64,000 bases of DNA from assembly GCF_004138335.1 (NCBI RefSeq), contig NZ_RYFW01000005.1, positions 1 to 64,000 on the forward strand, read 5' to 3'. The DNA is from Peristeroidobacter agariperforans. Its GTDB lineage: Bacteria; Pseudomonadota; Gammaproteobacteria; Steroidobacterales; Steroidobacteraceae. The number at the start of each line of letters is the position of its first letter. Position 1 is the stretch's first letter. Below, in pieces: positions 50,684 through 60,142 of the stretch. Below the pieces are notes generated by a model that saw nothing but the letters and a program-made list of their open reading frames with translations, was not told the origin of the DNA and ran no database searches. The position numbers and the translations under genes are program-made.

Positions 50684-52723
50684 ATGCGCAGGTGCCTGGG
50701 AATATTTTCGCTCCTGCTGTGGGTGTGGGCGGTCGGCGCGCACGCGGAGACGTGGACGCCGGACAACGGTAACGGCACGTACACGAACCCGCTCTTCTAC
50801 GAGGAGTTCTCCGACCCCGACATGATCCGCGTCGGCGAGGACTTCTACCTCACCGGCACGACCATGCACTCGATGCCAGGCCTGCCCATCCTGCACTCGA
50901 AGGACCTGGTCAACTGGACCTTCGTGAGTTACGCGGCGCGCGCGCTCGATCTCGGGCCGGCGTTCCGGCTGCAAGGCGGGGGCAACATTTATGGCCAGGG
51001 CTTCTGGGCCCCGTCGTTTCGCTATCACGACGGCACCTTTTATCTCTTCAGCAATGTAAACAAGCAGACCACTCAGCTGTTCACGGCCAAGAATCCCGCC
51101 GGCCCCTGGCAGCAGCAATCGATGCGCCAGAGCCTGCACGACCTGTCGGTGCTCTTCGACGATGACGGCAAGGTGTATGTGGTGTGGGGTTACCGCTCCA
51201 TCCAGTTTGCACAGCTCACGGCGGATCTCACCGACATCGTGCCCGGCACGCAGCGCGAAATCATCGCCGCCGATGCGGGCATGGGCGAGGGCCTGCACTT
51301 CACCAAGATCGACGGAAAATATTTCATCACCAGCGCCTGGTATGACGGCCGCATGCGGATGCCCGCGGCGCGAGCCGATCGTCCCGAGGGGCCTTATGAA
51401 GTGAATCCGGCGATCAGCATCGATGAGGACTTCGGCCTCGCTCAGGGGTATCGCCTGAGCGACATGCGCGGCAAAGCGCCGCCCTATGACATCCGGCCCG
51501 GAGATCCTCACGCGCTCGGCCGGCTCTCGTTACACCAGGGCGGCGTGATTCAAACATCGAGCGGGGAGTGGTGGGGCTACTCGATGATGGACTACAACTC
51601 GGTGGGGCGACTGACGGGGTTATCGCCCGTCACCTGGAAGGACGGATGGCCGTACTTCGGTTTGCCCGGCAACCTGGGGCGCACGCCGCGAACGTGGGTC
51701 AAGCCCAAGACGGCCTTCGTGCAGCCCGTCACCGTTCCCTACGAACGCGATGACGATTTCTCCGGCAACGTGCTGAAGCCCATCTGGCAATGGAATCACG
51801 TGCCCGTCGAGGATGCCTGGTCGTTGGGCGAACGCAAAGGATACTTGCGATTGCACGCCTTGCCCGCGACCAGCCTGTGGGATGCACGGAACACGTTGAC
51901 GCAGCGATCGATCGGCCCGCGCTCGGCGCCTTCGGTGCTGCTCGATACGGCGTCGATGCGCGATCACGATGTGGCGGGCCTGGCGCTGTTCAACCGGCCG
52001 TACGCGTGGTTGGGCGTGCAGCGCACCGGTGAGAAGCGGCAGTTGATTCAGTTCGATGAGCAGACCGGACGCAAGGCGATCCTCGATCTGCCCTCGCAGC
52101 GTGTCTGGCTGCGTGCGGAATGTGACTTTCTCACCGAGCAGGCGCGATTTTCGTACTCGCTGGACGGGGAGCGTTTCGTGACATTCGGCGAGCCGTTCAC
52201 GATGGTGTTTCAGCTCACGACGTTTCAAGGCGTGCGCTATGCGCTGTTCAACTACAACACGCGAGGCGAGCGCGGCGGCGCCGCCGATTTCGATCGCTTC
52301 GAGGTGGCTCAGCCTGCGCCGCGAGGTCTGATGCGGCCGATTCCGTATCGCGAGCGAATTCTGTTGAGCGCGGCGGGACGCAGCTACGGTCTCGGCAGTG
52401 GCGAGGGCGGACTGGTGGTGGGCGAACCCGGCGCCATCAAGATCGTGGACATGCAGTTGGGTCGCGTGGCGCTCGAGCTCGGCGGACGTTTCGTCAGCGT
52501 CGAGGCGAGCGGTGCGGTCGGATTGAGCAGCGAACGGCCCGGTGAGGCGGAAACGTTTCAATGGATCGAAACGCCGACCGGCGAGCTGGTGCTGATGTCG
52601 CTGCGTACGCATCGCTTTTTGCGCATCGATCCACAGTCACGGCGCATCGTCGCCGACAGCCCCGGGCCGCTGCCCGATGGTTCCGATGGAGTGCGTTGGG
52701 CCTGGGAAAAGCCGCGGACATGA
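50684..52723 (+). CDS. GH43 beta-xylosidase/alpha-L-arabinofuranosidase with C-terminal trefoil
   Basis: 679 residues. Signal peptide 1-20. Five-bladed propeller with all three acids: EEFSDPDMIRVG (Asp44), LHDLSVLFDDDG (Asp153) and GMGEGLHFTKIDG (Glu202); GFWAPSFRYHDGTFYLF and WWGYSMMDYNSVGR are typical of the xylosidase-like branch (subfamily 12 pattern). From about 355 a beta sandwich (DDFSGNVLKPIWQWNHVP), and from about 545 a beta-trefoil/fascin-like domain (YGLGSGEGGLVVGEPGAIKI, FQWIETPTGELVLMSLRTHRFLRID). ATG 50684 with TGGAG 6 nt upstream. Stop overlaps the GH27 start (ATGA). Confidence 0.9.
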   Translation: MRRCLGIFSLLLWVWAVGAHAETWTPDNGNGTYTNPLFYEEFSDPDMIRVGEDFYLTGTTMHSMPGLPILHSKDLVNWTFVSYAARALDLGPAFRLQGGGNIYGQGFWAPSFRYHDGTFYLFSNVNKQTTQLFTAKNPAGPWQQQSMRQSLHDLSVLFDDDGKVYVVWGYRSIQFAQLTADLTDIVPGTQREIIAADAGMGEGLHFTKIDGKYFITSAWYDGRMRMPAARADRPEGPYEVNPAISIDEDFGLAQGYRLSDMRGKAPPYDIRPGDPHALGRLSLHQGGVIQTSSGEWWGYSMMDYNSVGRLTGLSPVTWKDGWPYFGLPGNLGRTPRTWVKPKTAFVQPVTVPYERDDDFSGNVLKPIWQWNHVPVEDAWSLGERKGYLRLHALPATSLWDARNTLTQRSIGPRSAPSVLLDTASMRDHDVAGLALFNRPYAWLGVQRTGEKRQLIQFDEQTGRKAILDLPSQRVWLRAECDFLTEQARFSYSLDGERFVTFGEPFTMVFQLTTFQGVRYALFNYNTRGERGGAADFDRFEVAQPAPRGLMRPIPYRERILLSAAGRSYGLGSGEGGLVVGEPGAIKIVDMQLGRVALELGGRFVSVEASGAVGLSSERPGEAETFQWIETPTGELVLMSLRTHRFLRIDPQSRRIVADSPGPLPDGSDGVRWAWEKPRT

Positions 52724-54651
52724 TCACGAAATTTTTAAGTGCGAGCCTTGCGTTGCTGGCTGTCTTTCCCGGGCTCGCAGGCGCGGGGCAGGGCGATCCA
52801 TTAGCCCCGACCGGCCGGTGGAGCGCCTACACTGCAGGCCGCGCACCCACCCCACCGATGGGATGGAGCAGCTGGAACGCGTTCGCAACGGACATCGATG
52901 AGGAGAAAATCCTCGGATCCGCGCAGGCGCTGGTCGACAGCGGGTTGGCTCGCAAGGGCTATCGTTACGTCAACATCGATGACGGATGGTGGCTGCAGCG
53001 ACGCGCCCGCGACGGTGAGCTCGTGATCCGCTCCGCGCGGTTTCCATCGACCGTGCGTGAAGGCCGACTGCCGTCGTTCCGCCCGTTCACCGATCGACTG
53101 CATGCATTGGGGCTGAAGGCGGGCATCTATTCGGATCTGGGCCGCAACACGTGCTCGCAGGCGTATTCGCCGGATGACACCGACCTGCCGAAGGGCTCGG
53201 TGCTGGAGCGAGAGGTCGGACTGTATGGACACATCGATCAGGACATCTCACTGTTCTTCTCCGAGTGGGGTTTCGACTTCATCAAAGTCGACGGATGTGG
53301 CGTGCGCGCCTATGGAGCTGGCAGCGAGAAAGTGATATCGGGCGCCTATCGCGAATTCAAACCGTTGCTCGACATGGAGTCGGTGGCGCGCTCGGACATT
53401 CCTGCCGTTCAGGCGCTGTTTCAACAGATCGATGCGGCCCTGATCCGCAACAACCCTGACGGTGACTTCGTGCTGTCGCTGTGTATCTGGGGCGCAGGCA
53501 ATGTGCGCGCGTGGGGCAAGGACTTCGGCAACCTGTCGCGGACCAGCGATGACATCAACCCGACCTGGGGCCGGCTGCTCACAAACTTCGACAGCGCCGC
53601 GAAGCGAGCGCTCTACGCGCACCCCGGTGCGTGGAATGACCCCGACATGCTGTTCATCGGCAAAGGTGATTTCGATGCGGATCACCTGACCGAAGCGCGC
53701 TCGCATCTATCGATGTGGGCCATGATCAACGCGCCGCTGATGATCGGCATGGATCTGCGCCACGCCCCGCAGGCGTTGCTGGACGTGTTTGGCAATCAGG
53801 ACGTGATTGCGCTCAATCAGGATCCGGCCGGGCATCAGGCGGTCGTCGCGTTCGACAGCGCCGAGGTCCAGATCTTCGTGAAGACGCTGAGCACGGGAGA
53901 GAAGGCCGTCGCCGTCTTCAACCGAAGCGCGGCCCCACTGAATGTTGATTTGACGGCCGCTCACCTGAAGTTCCGAGAGGAGTCGGAGGTGGCCCTGATG
54001 GATTTGTGGAGTGGCCGCAACCAAAACTTCCGAAAGCAGCTGAGACTGCACCTCGATGGTCATCAGACGCTCGTGTTCAAGGCGCGCGGCGCTCGCGTGC
54101 TCGCCGACGGGCTGTATCTTTCCGAGCAGCCCGGTAACGTGAACCCGGCCGTCGATGGCGTGGTGTGGCCGGCGCCGGATCCGACGATTCATCGCTCGGC
54201 GTTTGGCTGGCAGGGGACGCGAAGCAGTGGTGAACGCCCGATCTATGCAGGATGGGGCGGGGCGCAGCCGGACAGCGCGCCTTATGGCGAAGCGCTTCGG
54301 ATCCGCGGCAAAAAATTCGAGACGGGCCTCGGCGTCCTCGCCAATTCGCGGCTGGAGGTGCGCAATCAAGGCTATCGCCGCTTCACCGCCATCGTCGGCG
54401 TCAACGACTCGGCTCGAGACGATCGCCATGCCGCGACCTTCACGGTGTATGGCGACGGCAAAGTGCTCGCCACCAGCCGCGCGCTGAAATTTGGTGACGA
54501 GGGCCAGCGCATCAACATCGACGTGTCCGGCGTGAAGATCATCGAGTTGGTCGCGCGTGCGCCCGTCGACGATCCGGCAACCCTTCCGGTGACCTGGGCG
54601 GAAGCCGCATTGTTGTCCGGTGCCGGAGCGGCCGATGTGTCGCAGCAGTGA
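52720..54651 (+). CDS. GH27 alpha-galactosidase with NPCBM domain
   Basis: 643 residues. Signal peptide 1-23. GH27 barrel: PPMGWSSWNAFATDIDEEKI, YRYVNIDDGWW, GLKAGIYSDLGRNTC, FDFIKVDGCG with nucleophile Asp191 and SRTSDDINPTW with acid/base Asp278, then WNDPDMLFIG and NAPLMIGMDLR. Residues about 370-455 are the usual C-terminal beta sandwich, and 470-630 an NPCBM carbohydrate-binding module (FGWQGTRSSGERPIYAGWGG, RFTAIVGVNDSARDD, VKIIELVARA). Removes terminal alpha-galactose (or beta-L-arabinopyranose) from side chains. Coupled to the GH43 gene by ATGA. Confidence 0.92.
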   Translation: MITKFLSASLALLAVFPGLAGAGQGDPLAPTGRWSAYTAGRAPTPPMGWSSWNAFATDIDEEKILGSAQALVDSGLARKGYRYVNIDDGWWLQRRARDGELVIRSARFPSTVREGRLPSFRPFTDRLHALGLKAGIYSDLGRNTCSQAYSPDDTDLPKGSVLEREVGLYGHIDQDISLFFSEWGFDFIKVDGCGVRAYGAGSEKVISGAYREFKPLLDMESVARSDIPAVQALFQQIDAALIRNNPDGDFVLSLCIWGAGNVRAWGKDFGNLSRTSDDINPTWGRLLTNFDSAAKRALYAHPGAWNDPDMLFIGKGDFDADHLTEARSHLSMWAMINAPLMIGMDLRHAPQALLDVFGNQDVIALNQDPAGHQAVVAFDSAEVQIFVKTLSTGEKAVAVFNRSAAPLNVDLTAAHLKFREESEVALMDLWSGRNQNFRKQLRLHLDGHQTLVFKARGARVLADGLYLSEQPGNVNPAVDGVVWPAPDPTIHRSAFGWQGTRSSGERPIYAGWGGAQPDSAPYGEALRIRGKKFETGLGVLANSRLEVRNQGYRRFTAIVGVNDSARDDRHAATFTVYGDGKVLATSRALKFGDEGQRINIDVSGVKIIELVARAPVDDPATLPVTWAEAALLSGAGAADVSQQ

Positions 54652-54680
54652 AGTGGCAAGAACGGCGGTCGTTCGCTTCG

Positions 54681-57641
54681 TCACAAGCGAACGACGATCC
54701 GCTTGCCCGCATAAGTCACTTGTTTGGTGGGGCGTACAGGTGCGAATCCGCCCGGGCCTGACGCAGTCATCAGCGCGAGATTGAGCGTTCGTTCTTGCAC
54801 CATGCCCGGAAAGCTGCCCTGGCGCGCTTCGACCGTCAGCGTGCGTGCGCGGTCGTTCCAGACCAGGTCATACGTTGCCCGCTCGCCTTTCTCGTACGCG
54901 TAGGTTTCGTTGTCGTCCTCGTAGATCGTGAAGCGCGCATCCGCACCCGGATAGATGCGCACCTCGTACGGCGCTTCGGGCGCCTGAGTCGCATACTGCA
55001 CTTCCGGCCCCATCGGAACGATCGACCCGGCTCGGACATAGACCGGCAGGATGTCGAGTGGCGCCTGCCGCGTCGCCCGTTCGCCGCCTGAGAAGCGCTG
55101 GTTGGTCCAGAAGTCATACCAGTCCGCGCCTTTGGGCAGATAGGTCGTCATCGACAAGTCGAGCGCCGGTGCAGGCCCGTTCAATGCTTGTCGTTCGCTT
55201 GGCCGTCGCCACGCAAATCGCAGGACGCGGTTGCCGTCGATTTGGTAATACTCGATCGTGACACTGATGACCTGGCCTTTGCGGAACGTTTGTGTCGTGC
55301 CTTTGTATCGGGCGGCACCCGCGTTCCAGTCCGCCACCACTGTTTTGCCGTCCAGGATCAGCCGGTAGCCATCGTTGCCTTCGATGCCGATCTCGTACTC
55401 GCCATCCTCGGGGGCGATCAGCGTGCCGCGCCACCGCGCGGAGAAGTGCGACAAATTCGTGAGGCCCGCCGGCACTTCGGCGAGCGGCGGATCGGGCCAG
55501 GTGTGGTCCACGCTCGTGTCGATGAAGCGGCTCTTCGGCGTTTCGAAGTTCTCGCCTTCGAAATACTGGCCAGCGAGGCCGGGCTGACCGTCCGGCGTGC
55601 GCAGGTATTCGCTTGGGATCGTTGCGGGAGGGGGCGGCAGGAGGTGATACATCGCTCGCGTGACCGGCTGAACCAGCAACGACGGTCCAAACATGAAGCT
55701 GTCGTCGATCCTGTCGATGGTGCGATCGTCGGGGAAGTCCATCATGAGCGGTCGCATCAGCGTGTAGCTGTTCGAGGTGACCTGCCAGCTGAGGGCATAG
55801 ATGTACGGCAGCAGGCGATAGCGCAGTTGCGTGCTTTTCAGCAGCGAGCCATAAACCTGCGGATCCATGGTCTTGAACAGATAGGGCTCGCGCTCGACGT
55901 TGGTGCCGTGGATGCGCATGATCGGATTGAAGGCGGAGAATTGCAGCCAGCGCGCATACAGCTCCCGCCAGGCCGGGTTCTTCTCGCCGCCCGGAAAGTC
56001 GGCCACGAAGAATCCGCCGGCGTCCTGCGTCCAATAAGGATTGCCCGTTACGGTCACGTTGACGCCGTCGGCGACCTGTTGTTTCAGTGTCTTCCAACTC
56101 GCGAAGATGTCGCCGCTCCATGAAGCGGCGGCTGTGCGCTGGGCGCCGGCCCAGCCCGAGCGTGTCAACGTGAAGACGCGCTTGTCGCTGCTGGCGCGCT
56201 GCCCGCCATAGGTGCCGTGAGTGGTGAGCAGCGAGTAGGGGTTCAGGTACCGCGTAAAGTCGCCCAGTGCGTTTGCACCGAGCGCCTTCGTATCACGGAT
56301 GTTGTCCTGCGCATTCCACATTGCGCTGGCGACCTCGATCTCCGTGCCATCCATCCACAACGCATCAACGCCCTTGTCGAGCAGGCCCGATTTGATGTGC
56401 TTGAAATAAATCTGTCGGGCCAGCGGGCTGTACGCGTCGTACACGCGCGCACGTTTGGATATCCAATGCAGCGGCTGAAAGCGCAGCCCATGCTCGTCCA
56501 GTTCACGGGCAAGTGCAGTGTCGTTGCCGATCGATGGCCAGATCGACACCATCAATTTCAGATTCATGTCGTGGACCTGGTGGCTCATGGCGGCGGGATC
56601 GGGATAGCGCTTTGGATCCCAGATCATCCCGCTCCAGCTGCCGTCCTTGTCGGATCCCCAGTACTGCCAGTCCTGCACGATGTAGTCGAGCGGGAATTTT
56701 TCCTCACGGAACGAGCGGGCGACCTCGAGCAAATGATCCTGAGTCTTGTAGCGCTCTTTGCTCATGAACAGGCCGAATGCCTGCTTCGGATACATCGGCG
56801 CCTGGCCCGTCAGCGCGCGATAGGCGCCGACCACCGCATCCGGGGTCTCGCCGGCCATGAAGTAATAGTCCACGCCGCCGGGTGCACTCTCCGCCCACAG
56901 TGACGCACCCTCAGCATCGTCTTTGAAGCGCATCTGCGAATAGGTGTCCCACATCACCCCATAGCGCCGTGACGACATCATGACCGGGATGATGATGCCG
57001 ACATTCGTCTGCACCAGCAGCAGTTCCTTGCCCCGCCGGTTGCTCCTGTCCTCGCCGTTGAAACCGAAGCCATAGATCGCCTCATCAGGGCGCAACGTGA
57101 AAACGTTGCGCGCCTCGAGCGTCGGGGCGCCCGAGATCGTGACTTTCTTCAGCGCCTGCGGCGCGTCCACGCTTTCCTCGGTATAGAGCTTGCCGGCGGC
57201 ATCAAAGAAGCGTAGCGCACCGCTCGCCTTGCTGATCTCGATGCGCAGCATCGCGCTATCGATCCTCAACGCGCGCTCAGATTCGCTGAGCGTGAACGCA
57301 ATGGGCTGCGGCTCGCCGATCACGACCAGGCTCGGGGCGCTCCAGTAGCTCTCGCCCAGGTTGGCGTTGACTCGCACTGTCCCGGGCCCGTAGAAGATCA
57401 CGTTCTTGGTGGTGTCGCCCACGCGTACCTGCACACCACTTGTCAGGCGCACATAGGCGAACGTACCGTCACCGGGCGGCAACACGGATTGGAGATGACC
57501 TTTGTCGTCGAGCCCGGTCGCTGATACAGCGGCTCCAGGCGATGCCGTAGCGGAGACTGACACCTGTGCCGCGGATGAATTCGCAAGGCAGAGCACGAGC
57601 AGTGCCGCCGGCACAGTAGTCTTCCAGCCGATCATCTTCAT
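54681..57641 (-). CDS. GH31 alpha-glycosidase with PA14-like insert
   Basis: 986 residues. Signal peptide 1-25. N-terminal beta sandwich, then a (beta/alpha)8 barrel: PKQAFGLFMSKERYKTQDHLL, FPLDYIVQDWQYWG, VDALWMDGTEIE (nucleophile Asp431), RSGWAGAQRTAAASWSGD (acid/base Asp511) and FNPIMRIHGTN. Residues about 700-830 carry a PA14-like insert (GQPGLAGQYFEGENFETPKSRFID, EDGEYEIGIEGNDGYRLILDGKTVVADW), a carbohydrate-binding element seen in some GH31 alpha-xylosidases. C-terminal DUF5110-type tail. Likely an alpha-xylosidase or alpha-glucosidase. ATG 57641 chosen (GAGG 9 nt upstream). Confidence 0.9.
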   Translation of the reverse strand: MKMIGWKTTVPAALLVLCLANSSAAQVSVSATASPGAAVSATGLDDKGHLQSVLPPGDGTFAYVRLTSGVQVRVGDTTKNVIFYGPGTVRVNANLGESYWSAPSLVVIGEPQPIAFTLSESERALRIDSAMLRIEISKASGALRFFDAAGKLYTEESVDAPQALKKVTISGAPTLEARNVFTLRPDEAIYGFGFNGEDRSNRRGKELLLVQTNVGIIIPVMMSSRRYGVMWDTYSQMRFKDDAEGASLWAESAPGGVDYYFMAGETPDAVVGAYRALTGQAPMYPKQAFGLFMSKERYKTQDHLLEVARSFREEKFPLDYIVQDWQYWGSDKDGSWSGMIWDPKRYPDPAAMSHQVHDMNLKLMVSIWPSIGNDTALARELDEHGLRFQPLHWISKRARVYDAYSPLARQIYFKHIKSGLLDKGVDALWMDGTEIEVASAMWNAQDNIRDTKALGANALGDFTRYLNPYSLLTTHGTYGGQRASSDKRVFTLTRSGWAGAQRTAAASWSGDIFASWKTLKQQVADGVNVTVTGNPYWTQDAGGFFVADFPGGEKNPAWRELYARWLQFSAFNPIMRIHGTNVEREPYLFKTMDPQVYGSLLKSTQLRYRLLPYIYALSWQVTSNSYTLMRPLMMDFPDDRTIDRIDDSFMFGPSLLVQPVTRAMYHLLPPPPATIPSEYLRTPDGQPGLAGQYFEGENFETPKSRFIDTSVDHTWPDPPLAEVPAGLTNLSHFSARWRGTLIAPEDGEYEIGIEGNDGYRLILDGKTVVADWNAGAARYKGTTQTFRKGQVISVTIEYYQIDGNRVLRFAWRRPSERQALNGPAPALDLSMTTYLPKGADWYDFWTNQRFSGGERATRQAPLDILPVYVRAGSIVPMGPEVQYATQAPEAPYEVRIYPGADARFTIYEDDNETYAYEKGERATYDLVWNDRARTLTVEARQGSFPGMVQERTLNLALMTASGPGGFAPVRPTKQVTYAGKRIVVRL

Positions 57642-57749
57642 TGAAACAAGCCTCTGGACTCTGCTAGATCGAGGGCGCTTTCCAACCGTTCGTTGCACGC
57701 GACGTGGGTTGGATGCCGTCTCCGAGTGTATACGCGCCCGCGCCTGAGA

Positions 57750-57762
57750 TGGTATCGCTACC
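57750..57762. promoter_or_regulatory. LacI-type operator (imperfect)
   Basis: TGGTATCGCTACC, resembling the TGGTANCGNTACCA operator of LacI-family repressors. 109 bp upstream of the GH31 ATG. Confidence 0.45.
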
Positions 57763-57954
57763 GTTCGCGTCGCCGAGGCACACCCAGGGCCATGCGCGCC
57801 GCTGGCCCCGAGCCTGAGACTCGCAAGATCAGCTGCGCGAAAAACGCCTGGAAAAAGCGGCCGACTTGAACGCGAATCAAATTCGGTGCGCCGTTCTCTC
57901 CGCGGGTTGGAGCGTGCAAAAGCCGTCAGTGCGGTCCGCCCTACCTTACTGTTG

Positions 57955-57968
57955 CGTTAGCGCTAACG
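57955..57968. promoter_or_regulatory. LacI-type operator (perfect 14-bp palindrome)
   Basis: CGTTAGCGCTAACG, a perfect palindrome with the central CG typical of LacI-family sites. 174 bp upstream of the GH127 ATG. Confidence 0.6.
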
Positions 57969-58142
57969 TTCCGGGTATTTTGTCTGCGTATTGGAAGATG
58001 GACGGCAGCTTGGTGCGTCGACAGAGGGAGGCAACTCATTCACGCGCACCCATCCCACATGTCGGCGCCCGTCAACGAGTCGCGGACGCGAGCGCCATTG
58101 ACGCAACGAGAGCCCTGAAGCAGAGCGCGCTATCACTTGCAC

Positions 58143-60086
58143 ATGAAAGAACCTGACCGCGCGAGCGCATCTCGCCGCCGATTTCTCGCCAACGTGGGTC
58201 TGCTGACCGGTTGGGCCGCCGTGGCCCCGACACCCGTGTTCGGACTTGAGATGCGAGCGGAGGGCGGGGCTCCAAAGCTGCAAGCGTTCGATCTTGCGAA
58301 CGTGGATCTGGGCGAGGGGCCTTTCCTGCATGCGCAGCGCATGACCGAGGCTTATCTATTCAAGCTCGAGCCGGATCGGATGCTGCACAACTTCCGCGTG
58401 AACGCGGGATTGAAGCCGAAGGCAGCGGTTTACGGCGGTTGGGAGTCCGAGCAGACATGGGAAGACATCAATTGTCACGGCCATACACTCGGTCACTATC
58501 TCTCGGCGTGCGCACTCGCGTATCGCTCGACGAACAAGAAACAGTTCAAGCAACGCATCGAGTACATCGCAAGCGAGCTAGCCGCCTGCCAGAAGGCCTC
58601 GAATAGCGGACTGGTCTGCGCCTTTCCCAAGGGACCCGCGCTCATCGAGGCGCATTTGCGTGGCGAGAAGATCACCGGCGTTCCCTGGTACACGCTCCAC
58701 AAAATCTTTGCCGGGCTTCGCGATGCCGCGTTGATGGCCGGCAGCGACAGCTCGCGCGCCGTATTGCTACGGCTCGCGGATTGGACGGTCGAAGCCACCC
58801 GGCCGCTCTCCGATGCGCAGTTCGAGACGATGCTGAACACCGAGCACGGCGGCATGAACGAGGTGTTCGCGGATCTGTACTCGCTCACCGGCAACGCCGA
58901 CTACCGGCGGATGGCGGAGCGTTTCTCTCACCAGGCGATCCTGGAGCCGCTCGCAAAAGGCCGGGATCATCTCGACGGCCTGCACGCCAACACGCAAGTG
59001 CCGAAGATCGTCGGCTTTCAGCGCGTATACGAGGTCACGGGTGATACCAAGTACAACGAGGCGGCCGAATTCTTCTGGAGGACGGTCGCACTGACGCGTT
59101 CGTTTGCGACCGGCGGCCATGGCGACAACGAACATTTCTTTCCGATGGCGGATTTCGCACATCACGTCTTTTCGGCAAAGGCCTCCGAAACGTGCTGCCA
59201 ACACAATATGCTGAAGCTGACGCGAGCGCTGTTCGTGCACGATCCGCAAGCAGCGTACGCCGACTACTACGAACGCACGCTCTATAACGGCATCCTGGCC
59301 TCACAAGATCCCGACAGCGGGATGGCGACCTACTTTCAGGGCGCCCGGCCCGGCTACATGAAGCTGTATCACACGCCGGAGAATTCGTTCTGGTGCTGCA
59401 CCGGAACCGGCATGGAGAATCACGTGAAGTATCGTGATTCGATCTATTTCCATGCGCACGGAGTGCTCTATGTGAACCTGTTCATTCCATCGACGCTGCG
59501 ATGGAAGGAGCAGAACGCAGTAGTGACACAGTCAACGACCTTTCCCGACTCGGCCGGGACCCGCTTGAAGCTGCAGCTCGACCAGCCGGCTGAATTCACA
59601 CTCAAGCTGCGCCATCCTCGCTGGAGCAAGGCTGCGGTCGTGCTCGTCAATGGCGAAGAAGCGGCGCGCTCGACCAATCCGTCCAGCTACGTGGACGTAT
59701 CTCGCAAGTGGCGCAACGGCGATGAAATCGAATTGCAGCTCACCATGGAAATTGCCGCGGATTTTGCGCCCGCGGCTCCGGATATCGTCGCCTTCACTTA
59801 TGGGCCTCTGGTCCTGGCGGCGGCGCTTGGACGTGAGGGACTCGCCTCAGGATCGGACATCATCGAAAACGAACGTCAGATCGGCAGGTACAACGATTCA
59901 CCGTTTACGCCGCCGCTGTTGCGCGGTGATCCAGGAACGATCGCGCAGAGCATCCGCCGCGGCGACCGACCGAACGAATTCTTGCTCGTGTCCGCCGAGC
60001 GCAAGACGCTGCGACTGATTCCGTACCATCGAATTGCACACGAGCGGTATGCGACCTATTGGCAGATCGAACCGCCTGTGGTTTGA
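58143..60086 (+). CDS. GH127 beta-L-arabinofuranosidase
   Basis: 647 residues. A twin-arginine-like leader (SRRRFLANVGLLTGWAAVA) suggests Tat export. (alpha/alpha)6 barrel with NCHGHTLGHYLSACALAY, PWYTLHKIFAGLRDA and the zinc/catalytic cysteine motifs: SETCCQHN (Glu349, Cys351) and FWCCTGTGMENH (Cys418, Cys419). In the characterised bifidobacterial HypBA1 the same pattern (Glu338, Cys340, Cys417, Cys418) binds zinc and one Cys is the nucleophile (from family knowledge). Releases beta-L-arabinofuranose from arabinogalactan proteins or extensin-type glycans. Start ATG 58143; a TTG at 58137 is open. Divergent from GH31 across the operators. Confidence 0.92.
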   Translation: MKEPDRASASRRRFLANVGLLTGWAAVAPTPVFGLEMRAEGGAPKLQAFDLANVDLGEGPFLHAQRMTEAYLFKLEPDRMLHNFRVNAGLKPKAAVYGGWESEQTWEDINCHGHTLGHYLSACALAYRSTNKKQFKQRIEYIASELAACQKASNSGLVCAFPKGPALIEAHLRGEKITGVPWYTLHKIFAGLRDAALMAGSDSSRAVLLRLADWTVEATRPLSDAQFETMLNTEHGGMNEVFADLYSLTGNADYRRMAERFSHQAILEPLAKGRDHLDGLHANTQVPKIVGFQRVYEVTGDTKYNEAAEFFWRTVALTRSFATGGHGDNEHFFPMADFAHHVFSAKASETCCQHNMLKLTRALFVHDPQAAYADYYERTLYNGILASQDPDSGMATYFQGARPGYMKLYHTPENSFWCCTGTGMENHVKYRDSIYFHAHGVLYVNLFIPSTLRWKEQNAVVTQSTTFPDSAGTRLKLQLDQPAEFTLKLRHPRWSKAAVVLVNGEEAARSTNPSSYVDVSRKWRNGDEIELQLTMEIAADFAPAAPDIVAFTYGPLVLAAALGREGLASGSDIIENERQIGRYNDSPFTPPLLRGDPGTIAQSIRRGDRPNEFLLVSAERKTLRLIPYHRIAHERYATYWQIEPPVV

Positions 60087-60142
60087 GCTCATCGGCACGC
60101 CCGAACGTCCCATGCAGTTCAGCACTCGCCAGGCGTTTCCGC

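Larger units (their letters stand above)
57642..58142. other. divergent regulatory gap between GH31 and GH127
   Basis: 501 bp. Holds two LacI-type palindromes (listed separately) and no gene. Sequence between them is GC-rich, without another recognisable element. Confidence 0.5.
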
